Source of the DNA: an uncultured Paracoccaceae bacterium | GTDB taxonomy: Bacteria > Pseudomonadota > Alphaproteobacteria > Rhodobacterales > Rhodobacteraceae | Reading direction: 5' to 3' | Assembly: GCA_947489325.1 (NCBI GenBank) | Contig: CANLDA010000004.1 | Span: 62,001 to 126,000 of the forward strand | DNA length: 64,000 nt | Part shown: in pieces, positions 1-9,464 of the stretch | How the letters are laid out: every line of letters starts with the position of its first letter | Numbering within the stretch: position 1 is the stretch's first letter | The notes under the pieces: generated by a model | Told to the model about the DNA's origin: nothing | Databases searched by the model: none | The model's input: only the letters and a program-made list of their open reading frames with translations | Position numbers and translations under genes: made by a program

Positions 1-1
1 T

Positions 2-523
2 ATCACGGCAGAGATGGTGGGGTTGTCAGCGACGGCGCGACGTGGGGTGGCGGTCAACTCCCTGAAGGCGTCGGCACAAGAAATGAGCCGTTGGGGACGT
101 GAACAGCTTGGTATGAAAAATTTACAACTTGTGGATCATTCCGGGCTTGGGGATGCATCCCGCATGCGTGTGGATGAGCTCCTGCATGTATTGGTGCAAT
201 CTGCGCGTCACAAGATGCTTATGCCGATTATGAAAGAGGTGTCATTGCGCCACGAAAATGGCGCCGTAAACCGACAACATCCCATCAAGGTGCACGCAAA
301 AACCGGAACATTGCATTTTGTCAGTGCTCTGGCTGGCTATGCCACAAGTCCGGGCGGCAAGCCGTTGGCTTTTGCGATATTAACGGCGGATACAGAGACA
401 CGTCGCAAGACGCGCAACAAATTTGGCGACCGTCCCAGAGGCGCGCGCACGTGGAACCGACGATCCAAGACCCTTCAGCAAAAGCTGATTGAGCGCTGGT
501 CGCGGATCGTTGACACGTCCTAA
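2..523 (+). CDS. D-alanyl-D-alanine carboxypeptidase/endopeptidase (peptidase S13, PBP4-like), C-terminal part
   Basis: This is the 3' end of a gene that starts before the window; the frame is open from base 2. The encoded protein would be a periplasmic penicillin-binding protein that trims or cleaves peptidoglycan cross-links. About 170 residues are visible. They include an SGL motif in DHSGLGD, matching the second active-site motif of S13 enzymes, and AKTGTL, the conserved KTG motif that lines the beta-lactam site. The catalytic SxxK lies upstream and cannot be checked. The protein ends in a basic tail. The next gene begins about 100 bases downstream on the same strand and looks functionally unrelated. 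The family call is firm from the two motifs and their spacing; the choice between carboxypeptidase and endopeptidase is open. Confidence 0.85.
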   Translation: MTAEMVGLSATARRGVAVNSLKASAQEMSRWGREQLGMKNLQLVDHSGLGDASRMRVDELLHVLVQSARHKMLMPIMKEVSLRHENGAVNRQHPIKVHAKTGTLHFVSALAGYATSPGGKPLAFAILTADTETRRKTRNKFGDRPRGARTWNRRSKTLQQKLIERWSRIVDTS

Positions 524-631
524 TTCTGCCCGCGCCCATTTTCATACTGGATTATTGCACAGGAACATTTCACGGTAGCACCATTGCAGGGCCGCAAACT
601 GTGGCGTTTTCGGCAAAAAAGGGCGTTTACC

Positions 632-1633
632 ATGACAGTGAAGTTGAAAACCCAAGACGCGCGCAAATTGATCCATGATGCCCTAGTGAACAGCGGTACA
701 TCAGTTCAGAACGCCCAGTATTTCACAGAAGCGATCCTAGATACTGAATTATCGGGCCTCGAGGGGCACGGGTTTTTCTGGCTGCAATATTACTGTGATC
801 ATTTGCTCAGCGGCAAAGTGGATGGCAAGGTCGTGCCACAAGTCGAGGCGTTGTCGGAAACCAGTTTTCGCGTGAATGCAGGGCATGGGTTCGCGCATCC
901 GGCGATTGAAGCGGGATTTAAGCGTCTTATTCCTGCAGCTCGATCGCATGGGGTGGCAGCCATGGGGGTGTATAATTCCTACAGTGCCGCAACGCTTGGG
1001 TTTCATACAGGCACGCTTGCGCAGGCGGGGCTGTTGGCATTGGGCGCAACGAATGCGATGCCGACTGTGGCACCGATTGGCGGCCACACACCAATCATTG
1101 GAACCAATCCGATTTCATTTGCCGTACCAGCACCAGAGGGAAAGATCGCCTTTTTGGTGGACCAATCTGCAACACAGGTGGCATGGACTGCGGTAAAACG
1201 CGCGGCGGAAAACGGTGAGGAAATACCATTGGGGTGGGCGCTTGATCCAGAGGGGTATCCAACAACGGATCCTCATGCCGGGCTGGATGGGTCTATGGTC
1301 CCGGCTGGGGGTGTCAAAGGATTTGGCATTGGATTACTGGTAGAGGTTCTGAGTGCGGCACTTGCTGGGGGAAGGTTAGGTCCGGATCAAGGGTCTTTTA
1401 CTGAACAGGATGGTAAGCCTATTGATAATGGACAATTTTTCATAGCTTTTGATCCTGAAAAATTTTCGGGCGGCACGTTTGATACCACGATCTCTGCGAT
1501 GGTGGCATCCATTACAGAACAGGAAGGTGCACGTTTGCCAAACGCGCGACGCGAGGCAAACAAGCTGCGATTGACGCGCGAGGGGATGCCCATTGAAGAC
1601 GATCTATACGCACGCCTGAAAGGGTTTACATGA
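632..1633 (+). CDS. Ldh2-family (malate/L-lactate/sulfolactate-type) NAD(P)-dependent dehydrogenase
   Basis: The 333-residue protein belongs to the Ldh_2 fold, a non-Rossmann family of cytosolic 2-hydroxyacid dehydrogenases that includes malate, ureidoglycolate, sulfolactate and delta1-piperideine-2-carboxylate enzymes. Family features seen are the N-terminal helical region, the GHGFAHPA stretch with the likely catalytic His near residue 92, the segment GGHTPIIGTNPISFAVP, and the C-terminal GGVKGFGIGLLVEVL stretch. I place the start at ATG 632; the frame is open upstream, but the extra residues are not family-like. Its stop overlaps the next start by four bases (ATGA), so it is the first gene of a coupled three-gene operon. 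The substrate cannot be told from sequence. Confidence 0.85.
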   Translation: MTVKLKTQDARKLIHDALVNSGTSVQNAQYFTEAILDTELSGLEGHGFFWLQYYCDHLLSGKVDGKVVPQVEALSETSFRVNAGHGFAHPAIEAGFKRLIPAARSHGVAAMGVYNSYSAATLGFHTGTLAQAGLLALGATNAMPTVAPIGGHTPIIGTNPISFAVPAPEGKIAFLVDQSATQVAWTAVKRAAENGEEIPLGWALDPEGYPTTDPHAGLDGSMVPAGGVKGFGIGLLVEVLSAALAGGRLGPDQGSFTEQDGKPIDNGQFFIAFDPEKFSGGTFDTTISAMVASITEQEGARLPNARREANKLRLTREGMPIEDDLYARLKGFT

Positions 1634-2478
1634 CCAAGGCTGCCCTGCACCAATTCCTTGAAAGTGTGGGGTTGGCGGATCCGCAGGCGCAGTTTCACAA
1701 GTTGAAAGGCGGATACCTCAATTCGGTTTGGCGTGTGGATACAGGTGATCAGAAATTGGTTGCCAAAGAATTTGCCACCCCGATGAGCGGCACGTTGTTT
1801 CCCAACTTACCAGAGGATGAGGCGCGTGCGTTGCGTGTGCTGAGCGGTCTTGGTGTAGCCCCTGATTTCGTAGGGTTTTGGCCGGAGGCTGCGCTGCTGG
1901 TCTATAGCTATGTCGAAGGTGCGATGTGGGACGGTGACATGCAGAGCGTGGCGCAGTTATTGTTACGCAAAGATGTGGCTGATCCGGCCGGATTTCGCAC
2001 TGTTCCTGTGGCACCCGCAGATATTTTGGCACAAGGCGATGCGCTATTTGCGCGATGCAAAGTCGGGGGTAGGATGCGCCGCCCCGATCCTGTTCACATA
2101 CCAGCACCGGAAAAACTCTCGCTTATTCATACAGATGTGGGGGTGAATCTTGTGGGTCAGGGACGTGGGCTGCGATTGATTGATTGGCAATGCCCGGCCG
2201 TGGGGGATATTTGCGAAGACATCTACAGCTTTTTGTCACCGGCCTTTCAAATCCTAGGGGAACGTGCGCCACTGACGCAGGGGCAAGTGGCGCATTTTTG
2301 GGAGGCGTTGGGGCGAGATGATCTTAGGGATCGATATAACCAACTCCGGCCCTTTTATGCATGGCGGTTTGCGGCCTATTGTGCGTGGCGAGAAGCCATG
2401 TTGGACGACGCCGATGTGTGTGCCCGGTATCGCCGCGCTTTGGCGGCGGAATTGTCGTATATGGAGTTGGGAACATGA
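1630..2478 (+). CDS. Aminoglycoside/choline kinase-like phosphotransferase
   Basis: The 282-residue protein has the protein-kinase-like fold of the APH family, which phosphorylates small hydroxyl-bearing molecules with ATP. Visible features are a glycine-containing N-lobe strand (KLKGGYLNSVW), the ATP-anchoring lysine in KLVAKEF, a catalytic loop HTDVGVN (one residue shorter than the usual HxDxxxxN), and the metal-binding aspartate in LIDWQ followed by VGDICEDI. It overlaps the upstream dehydrogenase and the downstream isomerase by four bases on each side, so the three proteins are probably made together and act in one pathway. A role in antibiotic resistance is unlikely from the context; a metabolic kinase is the better reading. 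The substrate is unknown. Confidence 0.8.
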   Translation: MTKAALHQFLESVGLADPQAQFHKLKGGYLNSVWRVDTGDQKLVAKEFATPMSGTLFPNLPEDEARALRVLSGLGVAPDFVGFWPEAALLVYSYVEGAMWDGDMQSVAQLLLRKDVADPAGFRTVPVAPADILAQGDALFARCKVGGRMRRPDPVHIPAPEKLSLIHTDVGVNLVGQGRGLRLIDWQCPAVGDICEDIYSFLSPAFQILGERAPLTQGQVAHFWEALGRDDLRDRYNQLRPFYAWRFAAYCAWREAMLDDADVCARYRRALAAELSYMELGT

Positions 2479-3440
2479 ATGTCCAAGCCACCATTCACAG
2501 TTTTAGCCTGTTGCATCATTTTGCTCAGAAAACCGATTTTGATGCCATTGCCTTTGCCGATTTGGCGCGCAGGCTTGGGTTTCAGGGGATCAGCCTGTCC
2601 TTGAATGATGCCAATTATCGCCATCTTGGTGGGCGTGACGTGAAACTGATGGAGCGCTTGCGCAACTATCTTGCGGCGCATGACATGAGTCTTGAGATCG
2701 ACACTTCTGATACCACACCTGCGCATATGTCTGAAATGTTGAAAGTCGCGCATCAAATGGGGGCGTCATCGCTGCGCACCTATACGTGGCATGGCGGGAG
2801 TATCACGAACATGATGCAAGCCACGGCGCATGATTTGGCGCAGGTTGTTGAAGAGGCGCAAGATTTGGGCGTTGTGATCGTGTTGGAAAATCACGAGGAT
2901 TTCACCGGGCCGGAATTGGCGCAGATCGTTGAGCAGGTTGATCACTCTAATATGAAAATCCTGTATGATTACGGAAATTCTCAAATGGTGCTGGAGGACC
3001 CCGAAGAGGCGCTTAAAGCGGTGTTGCCGCATGTTTATTCGGTTCACGTCAAGGACCACGTGATGATTCATCCAGATCATGCGGGGCAGTTGACTGTCGC
3101 GGGGGTGCCGCTGGGCGAAGGGTTTTTACCACTCAATGCGCTGACTGACACATTGCTGAAACAAGGATTGCGGCGGATCACGTTTGAAAACGTTTGGGCG
3201 TATAGCGCGCCGATCCGTGACGGGCGTCAGCCTTTGGGTGGGGTTGTTTTGGGGGAAGGTACGTTTGCCTATCTCAAGCCGCCGTTTGATCCATCACGTG
3301 TCGTTTTGGATCACACCAACATTTCGCCAGAGACCTTGGTGGCGCTTGAATACGACGCCTTAATAAAAGGGCGCCGCGCGTTTTTTGATATGTTGCTGGC
3401 GTGCGGGGCCACGGGCGATTGGGCCTCCGTCAGCCTGTGA
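2475..3440 (+). CDS. Sugar phosphate isomerase/epimerase-like TIM-barrel protein (AP endonuclease 2 superfamily)
   Basis: The 321-residue protein is a metal-dependent TIM barrel of the xylose isomerase-like superfamily. Strand-end ligands are recognisable: Glu in VIVLENHEDF, Asp/Asn in LYDYGNSQ, His and Lys-Asp in VHVKDHV, and Glu in ITFENVW. Members isomerise or epimerise keto-sugars, or act on inositols and sugar acids. The start at 2475 overlaps the kinase stop as ATGA; the frame is open for 38 codons upstream, but that is shadow sequence inside the kinase gene. With a dehydrogenase and a kinase in the same operon, a carbohydrate or sugar-acid breakdown step is likely, but no transporter or regulator accompanies it to hint at the substrate. 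Confidence 0.8.
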   Translation: MNVQATIHSFSLLHHFAQKTDFDAIAFADLARRLGFQGISLSLNDANYRHLGGRDVKLMERLRNYLAAHDMSLEIDTSDTTPAHMSEMLKVAHQMGASSLRTYTWHGGSITNMMQATAHDLAQVVEEAQDLGVVIVLENHEDFTGPELAQIVEQVDHSNMKILYDYGNSQMVLEDPEEALKAVLPHVYSVHVKDHVMIHPDHAGQLTVAGVPLGEGFLPLNALTDTLLKQGLRRITFENVWAYSAPIRDGRQPLGGVVLGEGTFAYLKPPFDPSRVVLDHTNISPETLVALEYDALIKGRRAFFDMLLACGATGDWASVSL

Positions 3441-3442
3441 TA

Positions 3443-3868
3443 TCACACAGTCATATGACGCGCCCGTGCACCGCGTTCGATGGCAGAGGCGTGCAGACGG
3501 TCAATATTCAGCTCATAACGCATTTCTTCCAACAGACGCAGTTCTGATTCAGCCAATGAACCATCTGCCGCCGCCACATCACAAGCCAATGCATAAGCGG
3601 TTTCAAACAGGCGCTCTGGCAGGTTGTCACGCACCAGACCAAACAGCGCCGCAAGCCCGTCTTCCTGTTCAAAGAGATCAAACACGGTTTGGCTGACGAA
3701 ATTCAGGCGATCATCATCATATCCTGCGAAAACTGGCAAATTGTTCACCGCAGATTGAATTTTGATCAGCTCAGCCGTGCGGATATTTTCGTCAGATGCA
3801 GAAACGGCAACCATGACCGCGACAAGGCAATCCTGCGGTGTAAGAGGATGGGGGGCTTCCTGAGTCAC
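3443..3868 (-). CDS. TerB-like tellurite resistance family protein
   Basis: The 141-residue, mostly helical acidic protein has the signature of the TerB fold: two helical repeats, each with a short acidic metal-binding loop, seen as SASDENIRTAE near the N-terminus and AADGSLAESEL near residue 110. TerB-like domains are thought to sense or bind divalent metals at the membrane in stress responses. No other ter gene lies nearby, so the name should not be taken as evidence of tellurite resistance. It converges on the preceding isomerase gene with only two bases between the stops. The family call is good; the function is unknown. Confidence 0.75.
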   Translation of the reverse strand: MTQEAPHPLTPQDCLVAVMVAVSASDENIRTAELIKIQSAVNNLPVFAGYDDDRLNFVSQTVFDLFEQEDGLAALFGLVRDNLPERLFETAYALACDVAAADGSLAESELRLLEEMRYELNIDRLHASAIERGARARHMTV

Positions 3869-4006
3869 GATAGGTATCCTTTGTAAGAGTTACCCTTAGA
3901 CTAAGTGCGCCAGTCTGTGCCAGCAAGAGGGAAGCGAGGCGATCCTTGTGCTGCGAAGGATTGTATCGTGGGTGATACCGGTCTGTCGGCAAGAAATGGC
4001 TGAAAT

Positions 4007-4405
4007 CTAAACGCCGATTTCAGGTCCTAAACACAGCATCTCTTCGCCTGCAGGTTGGATTTCATAGAGCTCGCGTGCATCAGGGGTGCTGATAAACTTT
4101 GCACGCAGGCCGTCCGCTTCATCAAAGAAATGCCAACATTGTGGGGTTGGGTTGTCTTCATAGACGAAACAGATGTCCCCCGTGTCTTCGTACCAATACC
4201 CTTCTTTACAGTGCCCATCCAGATATGACCAACGCACGCGCCGATTGGACAGATATTGTTCCGCGCCGTATCGGGTGCCGTTAGCCGCAAAGAACAACGT
4301 TTTGCCTTTGGTATATTCTTCAAACTCGGCCGGGTTCATGGGCTGTTGTGCCAACAGCGTGGCAGGCAATAGGAGGAGGGCGAGGACAATAAAACAGATG
4401 CGCAT
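4007..4405 (-). CDS. Exported protein of unknown function
   Basis: This is a 132-residue protein. I chose the internal ATG at 4405 because it gives a classic signal peptide: a short basic start, a run of hydrophobic residues, then an A-x-A-like site around TLLAQQ. Starting further upstream would bury this and overlap the neighbouring gene. The mature part is rich in aromatic residues and has several cysteines (DGHCKEGYWYEDTGDICFVY, then PQCWHFF and MLCLGPE), suggesting disulfide bonds in the periplasm. I do not recognise the family. It is co-directional with, and 53 bases downstream of, the AlkB-like gene. Calling it a real gene rests on the signal peptide and cysteine pattern. Confidence 0.65.
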   Translation of the reverse strand: MRICFIVLALLLLPATLLAQQPMNPAEFEEYTKGKTLFFAANGTRYGAEQYLSNRRVRWSYLDGHCKEGYWYEDTGDICFVYEDNPTPQCWHFFDEADGLRAKFISTPDARELYEIQPAGEEMLCLGPEIGV

Positions 4406-4458
4406 AATCGGATGCTGGCAGGTTGTGACCGCAAGTCCAATCAATTTGATGAAATTGT

Positions 4459-5478
4459 TTAAGATTTGCAGAACTTTGCCAAACGTTGGTCCATCATACG
4501 CCGCCAAAGCGGCGGGAAAAGCGCCACAACCCCCATGAATGGCAGAGGGCGGGGTAGGGTAGGCATGTCTTGTGTCAGAGTCAGCGCCGGATAACTACGG
4601 CTTGGATGCAGGTGATGGTCAGAATGGCGGGGCGCATTTAACATCAGAGCCGAAGAATAAAAATGCGGTGCGTTCCAACTGTGGTGCGCTTTGATAGATT
4701 CCAGCCGCCCTGTGGCATCGCGTATCCGTCGCAGGCCGTAATGCTGGACATAGTCACTGATCAACAGTTGCATCTGGGCGTATCCTGTCAGCAGGATCAA
4801 AGCCCCCAGACCGGGCAAACCCAATGTCACGCAGGCCAGCCATATCGTTCCCAAAGCCCCACCAATATAGGCCAGATAGGGGTGGCTCCACATTGGTTTG
4901 TGCGCCTTTTGCCGGGCTTGGGTTTCAGCACGCCAGCCTTTGACAAAAGACCCGGCCCAAGCGCGGGGCAAAAATTGATAGACCGATTGACCCACCGGAG
5001 CGGAATTAGGGTCCATGTCGCTTGCGGCCCAGATGTGGTGCACCTTTGGATGGGCGCTGGCATGGTGGCCAAACAAAAGGGTCGTATACACCAGAACCCC
5101 CAATCGGCGCGGCCAGCGGGCAGAACGATGGATCAATTCATGCGCATTTGCATTGCTGATTTGACCAAAGAAGATGCCAAAAGAGATGAAACACAAGCCG
5201 CGTTCCCAAATCGAGTGATTGCCTGCGCCAGAGATCGCCCAAACCCCCACGACCAACAACACGCAATGGGCAAGCCCCAGTACAGCAGACAGGTTGTGCC
5301 CGGCGGGGAATTCTCCATCACTGTCTTGATAGGCAACTGATCTCTGGATCAACCGATCCATGAAATAGGTGAATATTGTCAAGTAGATGAACGAAACCAA
5401 TACCCAAGCCCCGCCTGCGATCCCGGCCATCATCAACAGCAGAACGGCCACAGTAGTTATCAGGGTAAACCAAAGCAT
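4459..5478 (-). CDS. AlkB-like membrane di-iron hydroxylase/desaturase (alkane 1-monooxygenase family)
   Basis: The 339-residue integral membrane protein has about six hydrophobic segments and the histidine boxes of the fatty acid hydroxylase/desaturase superfamily: HELIHR, GHHASAHPKVHH, DYVQHYGL and APRHSDHHLHPSRSYP. The last two resemble the AlkB signatures NYxEHYG and LQRHSDHH, so AlkB-type terminal hydroxylation of alkyl chains in the inner membrane is the best guess. The boxes are not identical to classical alkane hydroxylases, and no rubredoxin or rubredoxin reductase is nearby, so the electron donor must come from elsewhere and the substrate could be another lipid. It is divergent from the fds-like gene, with 177 bases between. 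Confidence 0.8.
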   Translation of the reverse strand: MLWFTLITTVAVLLLMMAGIAGGAWVLVSFIYLTIFTYFMDRLIQRSVAYQDSDGEFPAGHNLSAVLGLAHCVLLVVGVWAISGAGNHSIWERGLCFISFGIFFGQISNANAHELIHRSARWPRRLGVLVYTTLLFGHHASAHPKVHHIWAASDMDPNSAPVGQSVYQFLPRAWAGSFVKGWRAETQARQKAHKPMWSHPYLAYIGGALGTIWLACVTLGLPGLGALILLTGYAQMQLLISDYVQHYGLRRIRDATGRLESIKAHHSWNAPHFYSSALMLNAPRHSDHHLHPSRSYPALTLTQDMPTLPRPLPFMGVVALFPPLWRRMMDQRLAKFCKS

Positions 5479-5655
5479 GATATGTGCCGCCTTTGGGTTA
5501 TGTCATGGGCGCCCTGATCAAAACGGTCCTGATTGTCAGATACAAGAGGCAATTGTATTTTCAACGCATCCGGGATCATGAATGTCGTTTTTGGGGCCTT
5601 ACATTCCGAACACGTCGGTATACAGTCCGTCAACACAGAATCCCAGGGGACCCAG

Positions 5656-7341
5656 ATGGCACTCGACGATCGTAAAGGCGTATGGAAATCAGGTAAGGGC
5701 AAAGGGCGTCACACGCCCAAAGGTCGTCAACTCGACGATCAGGCTCAGGCAGAAGTTCTTGAACTGTTGGGCGACAGCCCACGCAACCGCGATCTGTTGA
5801 TCGAATTTTTGCATCTGATTCAGGATAAATTTGGTTATATCAGCTCTGCCCATATCCGCGCGTTGGCGGATGAGGTACGCACTGGGCAGGCGGAAATTTA
5901 TGAGGTCGCCAGCTTTTACGCGCATTTCGACGTGGTGAAAGAGGGCGAGACGCCTCCGCCAGCTTTGACGATCCGTGTATGTGATTCCTTGTCCTGCGAA
6001 TTGGCGGGTGCTCAGCAACTGCAAAAAGCGCTTGAAGATGGTTTGGATGCCTCACAAGTGCGCGTTCTGCGTGCGCCTTGCATGGGCCGTTGCGACACGG
6101 CGCCTGTTTTGGAAATTGGTCACAATCACATCGACCACGCCACCCCTGAAAAGGTGCAGGCGGCGATTGCGGCGGATGACACACATGCGCATGTCCCTGC
6201 CTATGAAACCTTTGCCGATTATGCCGCGGAAGGTGGGTATGCCACGCTGAAAGATTTGCGTGAGAATGGCGAATGGGAGGCCGTACAGGCCAAAGTGAAA
6301 GAGGCTGGCCTGCGTGGTCTGGGTGGTGCGGGTTTCCCGTCAGGCACCAAATGGGGCTTTGTGCGCGCCAATGAAGGCCCACGTTACATTGCCGTGAATG
6401 GCGATGAAGGCGAGCCGGGCACATTCAAAGACCGCTATTATCTGGAACGCACACCGCATGTTTTCCTTGAGGGTATGCTGATTGCTGCATGGGCAGTTGA
6501 GGCAGAAAAAGCGTTTATCTATATGCGCGACGAATATCCTGCGGTCCTGGACATCCTGCGCCGTGAGATCAAGGCGCTTGAGGATGCTGGCATTGTCGAA
6601 GCAGGGTATATTGATCTGCGTCGCGGGGCTGGGGCCTATATCTGCGGCGAAGAAAGCGCGATGATCGAATCCATCGAAGGAAAACGCGGAGAGCCGCGCC
6701 ACCGCCCGCCATTCGTGGCGCAGGTGGGTATCTTTGGTCGCCCAACACTTGTGCATAACGTGGAAACGCTTTTGTGGGTCGCAAAAATCTGCCGCGAAGG
6801 TCCTGAATGCCTGAATTCCGTTGAGAAAAACGGCCGCAAAGGTTTGCGTTCTTATTCGGTGTCTGGTCGCGTGAAGAACCCCGGCGTGCATTTGCTGCCC
6901 GCAGGGTCCTCCATCACTGACATCATTGAGGCCTGTGGCGGTATGCTGGATGGCCATGCGTTCAAGGCCTATCAGCCGGGCGGCCCATCCTCTGGCTTGC
7001 TGCCTGCATCCATGGCTGACATTCCACTGGATTTTGACACGCTGCAACCGCATGGCACCTTTATCGGTTCTGCCGCTGTGGTGGTTCTGTCTGACAAGGA
7101 CAGTGCCAAGCAGGCGGCATTGAACATGCTGCGCTTTTTTGAAGATGAAAGCTGTGGTCAATGTACGCCTTGCCGCGTTGGCTGTGAAAAAGCGGTCAAA
7201 CTGATGGATCAGGACACGTGGGACACCGGACTTTTGGAAGAACTGTCGCAAGCCATGGTTGATGCGTCAATCTGTGGTCTGGGTCAGGCGGCGCCAAATC
7301 CGATCCGCATGACGATCAAGCATTTCCCCGACGAAATCTGA
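5656..7341 (+). CDS. Fused NuoE/NuoF-type NADH-binding flavoprotein, formate dehydrogenase beta subunit-like
   Basis: The 561-residue protein fuses a NuoE-like 2Fe-2S thioredoxin-fold domain (about 25–170; cluster cysteines near 109, 114, 142 and 146 in CDSLSC and CMGRC) to a NuoF-like FMN/NADH domain (GLGGAGFPSGTKW near 220, NGDEGEPGTFKDR near 248). It ends with a 4Fe-4S motif, SCGQCTPCR, and a later Cys in SICGLG. This architecture is that of FdsB-type subunits of NAD-dependent molybdenum formate dehydrogenases. The start at 5656 follows a good ribosome site (AGGGGA); upstream frame extension is rejected. No alpha subunit, fdhD or delta subunit follows; instead there is a strong terminator. 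The catalytic partner must lie elsewhere. Confidence 0.85.
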   Translation: MALDDRKGVWKSGKGKGRHTPKGRQLDDQAQAEVLELLGDSPRNRDLLIEFLHLIQDKFGYISSAHIRALADEVRTGQAEIYEVASFYAHFDVVKEGETPPPALTIRVCDSLSCELAGAQQLQKALEDGLDASQVRVLRAPCMGRCDTAPVLEIGHNHIDHATPEKVQAAIAADDTHAHVPAYETFADYAAEGGYATLKDLRENGEWEAVQAKVKEAGLRGLGGAGFPSGTKWGFVRANEGPRYIAVNGDEGEPGTFKDRYYLERTPHVFLEGMLIAAWAVEAEKAFIYMRDEYPAVLDILRREIKALEDAGIVEAGYIDLRRGAGAYICGEESAMIESIEGKRGEPRHRPPFVAQVGIFGRPTLVHNVETLLWVAKICREGPECLNSVEKNGRKGLRSYSVSGRVKNPGVHLLPAGSSITDIIEACGGMLDGHAFKAYQPGGPSSGLLPASMADIPLDFDTLQPHGTFIGSAAVVVLSDKDSAKQAALNMLRFFEDESCGQCTPCRVGCEKAVKLMDQDTWDTGLLEELSQAMVDASICGLGQAAPNPIRMTIKHFPDEI

Positions 7342-7363
7342 TCCTTTGATCCGATAATTTTTT

Positions 7364-7400
7364 AAAACACCCCGGTATGGATCTGCCGGGGTGTTTTCTT
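7364..7400 (+). terminator. Rho-independent terminator after the NuoE/F fusion gene
   Basis: A perfect 12-bp inverted repeat (AAAACACCCCGG at 7364–7375 with its complement at 7386–7397) has a 10-base loop and ends in a T-rich tail. It lies 23 bases after the stop codon at 7341. It would end transcription of the fusion gene and shows that no fds gene follows in the same transcript. Confidence 0.9.
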
Positions 7401-7496
7401 TTGCGCGTTTCGTTGCCTGTGCCCTGACGACAGGGACGACAAACCTAAACGAAGCTGATTTAACGTCTTCAGACATTCATCAGAGACTGAACTGCC

Positions 7497-8177
7497 ATGA
7501 CCATTCTTGAAGAGATAGCCCTGCGCCAGTCGATTATGTTCGGTGGCATTGCGGTGGGGCTGCTCTTTGCTGTGCTATATGCGCTGTTGTTCTGTTATCG
7601 TGGGCCAAGTTGGGCCAAAACGGGGATCAAAATTATCCCGGTACTGGGATTTGCGGTCGCGGGATATGCGAATTTTGCTGCCATGTTGGTTGTTGCCGGG
7701 TTGGGGCTTTCGGCGGTGGGGGATCTGGCGCTGTCGCGCGATACGCCAAAGACGTTCCTGTTTGGGCTGATAGCATTTGCAGGTGCGCATATTCTGTACA
7801 TTCTGCATTTTACTGATCTTGGTGGAGTGGCGTTGATCCCTTTGTGGGCGGCGGGTGTTGTCGTGGCACTGGCTGTATCATCTGAGGTTTGGCTTCGGCC
7901 CTTTACAGGTGCGATGAAGTGGCCTGTGCGGGCCTATGTCGTGGTGATCACAACGATGGCTGTGATGGCGCTGTCATTGCAGGGACGAGAACTGGCAATG
8001 TGGGGTGCGATGGCATTTGTGGTGTCTGATGTGATTTTGGCGATACAGGTTTTTCGCATGAAAGAAAGTGCGCGTTGGCAGGTGCCCGCCTCTGTGGCGC
8101 TGTGGGGGCTGTATGTTCTGGGGCAATGTATGATCCTTGCAGGTGCTGGCTTTGCGCGCCCGCTCTTTTCAATCTGA
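7497..8177 (+). CDS. YhhN/TMEM86 family integral membrane protein (lysoplasmalogenase-like)
   Basis: The 226-residue protein has about seven to eight predicted membrane helices and the YhhN family marks: an intramembrane KIIPVL, the acidic LSAVGDLAL segment and the following FLFGLIAFAGAHILY. Eukaryotic TMEM86B of this family hydrolyses the vinyl-ether bond of lysoplasmalogen. The bacterial role is poorly known, so the enzyme name is only family-based. The gene ends 43 bases before ftsY on the same strand and may share its transcript. The start ATG at 7497 is the first in frame after the upstream terminator. Confidence 0.75.
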   Translation: MTILEEIALRQSIMFGGIAVGLLFAVLYALLFCYRGPSWAKTGIKIIPVLGFAVAGYANFAAMLVVAGLGLSAVGDLALSRDTPKTFLFGLIAFAGAHILYILHFTDLGGVALIPLWAAGVVVALAVSSEVWLRPFTGAMKWPVRAYVVVITTMAVMALSLQGRELAMWGAMAFVVSDVILAIQVFRMKESARWQVPASVALWGLYVLGQCMILAGAGFARPLFSI

Positions 8178-8220
8178 GAAATCCGCATTAGGTGGGTAGG
8201 AATGATTTTCGGAGGGCCCG

Positions 8221-9411
<1,191 letters not shown>

Positions 9412-9464
9412 ACCCAAGGCGCGCACCCAAGTTTGGCGTCTGCGGAATTTGAGGGATGTCATAA

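Noticed and set aside
2361-2474. N-terminal extension of the TIM-barrel protein
   Set aside because: Basic and Cys-rich shadow of the kinase gene; ATG 2475 with ATGA overlap fits the family start.
3443-3868. Tellurite resistance determinant
   Set aside because: Only a TerB-like domain; no other ter genes are present, so no resistance role is claimed.
7267-7476. Minus-strand 69-residue frame across the end of the fds-like gene
   Set aside because: It crosses a perfect intrinsic terminator and overlaps a firm CDS; shadow frame.
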